In this document: one piece after another, positions 18,175-18,771 of the stretch
Position numbering within the stretch: position 1 is the first letter of the stretch
Layout of the letters: every line of letters starts with the position of its first letter
Source of the DNA: Agrocybe praecox
Lineage: Eukaryota > Basidiomycota > Agaricomycetes > Agaricales > Agrocybaceae
Assembly: GCA_964017145.1 (NCBI GenBank)
Contig: CAXHKQ010000092.1
Coordinates: 1-18,771, forward strand
DNA length: 18,771 bases
Direction: 5' to 3'
Program-made: the position numbers and the translations under genes
The notes under the pieces: generated by a model
Told to the model about the DNA's origin: nothing
The model's database searches: none
Seen by the model: only the letters and a program-made list of their open reading frames with translations

Positions 18175-18281
18175 AGACAGCTGAACTGGCGTTCCCATCA
18201 ATGACAAAAGACGACGCGGAGGTTATCCTGAAAAAATTCATGATGCACTCTTGCGATCGACGTCGAAAGCTGCAGGAATAA
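18175..18281 (+). CDS. Unrecognised gene, terminal exon
   Basis: The exon opens with AG, completing a Glu codon with the G of the previous exon, and continues TAELAFPSMTKDDAEVILKK then FMMHSCDRRRKLQE and TAA at 18279-18281. DDAEVILKKFM looks like an amphipathic helix and the last ten residues are basic. AATAAA overlaps the stop (18277-18282) and another lies at 18491. Phase match, coding-like composition and a stop beside poly(A) signals support a real 3' end. Together the two exons give about 87 C-terminal residues. I do not recognise the family. Confidence 0.6.
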
Positions 18282-18530
18282 ATATACTTATTAGTATTTT
18301 TTTTTTTTATTATTACGTAATTGATATTTTATATACATTTATAGAACATTTTATATATGAACATTCATGAAATTTGTACACCGCAATACCCTACAAATGA
18401 TATAGTATAGTAGTAGTTATCATAATATTGTTACTATTTTATTCGTTATATATATATATAATATACAATATATGAAGTTTTAGAAACGGCAATAAAAAAA
18501 TTACCCCCCAATACCCTATATACCGTATGG
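18282..18530. other. AT-rich 3' flank
   Basis: It contains a poly-T run at about 18297-18308, a (TA)n tract at about 18449-18462, and a short repeated motif CAATACCCTA (18384 and 18509 areas). No gene is seen. Confidence 0.5.
18491..18496 (+). terminator. Possible poly(A) signal
   Basis: AATAAA lies about 210 bp after the stop at 18281, a plausible distal polyadenylation signal for the unrecognised gene. Confidence 0.4.
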
Positions 18531-18535
18531 TTGGC

Positions 18536-18604
18536 GCAGTGCGTGCGCGTGCGCGTGCGCGTGCATGTCTGCACTCAAATCGAACAACCCGTACGTACGT
18601 ACGG
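18536..18604. repeat. GTGCGC microsatellite followed by (CGTA)n
   Basis: Alternating GTGCGTGCGCGTGCGCGTGC (about 18539-18563) and ACGTACGTACGTACGG (about 18590-18603) are purine-pyrimidine alternating tracts with Z-DNA potential. The last 240 bp are also GC-richer than the preceding flank and could be promoter-proximal DNA of the next gene, but no promoter element is identified. Confidence 0.7.
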
Positions 18605-18771
18605 CCAGTATCTCAAGATATATCTTCAATGCGTACTTTTTGCGTGCGAAAGTGTGGCGGTTTGGTGCACTTCATGTTGGCTACGATTGCAAATTTGGTG
18701 CTGCACTTTCATTCGATTTAACATATATGTTCACTTAGATTGCGAATAACGTGAGGTTTTGTCGTGCGGGG

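Overview
The window looks like nuclear DNA of an insect, most likely a dipteran and possibly a lower (nematoceran) fly. The grounds are GC-rich exons in AT-rich surroundings, short introns of about 60 bp with GTAAGT/GTGAGT donors, AATAAA poly(A) signals, a delta-class glutathione S-transferase, a smoothelin-like protein of insect type, and degenerate Tc1/mariner copies. The taxon is an inference. Nothing looks bacterial or viral, and I saw no CRISPR, rRNA or intact tRNA.

Layout, all confident genes on the + strand. (1) 1-800: duplicated intergenic or intronic sequence and one copy of an inverted-repeat element. (2) 973-8340: three coding exons of a large smoothelin-like cytoskeletal gene. The splice phases agree (AG|C, then G|AC), giving a continuous 1820-codon frame to a donor at 8331/8332. 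The first intron carries a dead mariner whose catalytic spacing reads as DD37E. (3) 8341-11815: noncoding DNA with a possible small exon, a second dead mariner with 27-bp perfect terminal repeats and TA flanks, and scattered repeats. (4) 11816-12399: the last two exons of a delta-class GST; its first coding exon is not visible. (5) 12400-15795: AT-rich DNA with a hairpin-forming repeat, a second copy of the inverted-repeat element and a B-box-like, SINE-like fragment. (6) About 15842-16370: a CA-rich, G-poor stretch ending in a strong donor, probably a 5' untranslated first exon, followed by about four tandem 150-bp repeats. (7) 17734-18281: two spliced exons encoding the C-terminus of a protein I do not recognise. 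(8) 18282-18771: AT-rich DNA, then GC-alternating microsatellites.

The genes do not form a pathway: a muscle or cytoskeletal scaffold protein, a detoxification enzyme and an unidentified protein are simply neighbours. The most interesting items are the unclassified element with arms of about 170 bp, present in two complementary incomplete copies near the two sides of the gene region; the DD37E-spaced mariner; the unresolved 3' end of the smoothelin gene (no calponin-homology domain seen); and the missing GST first exon.
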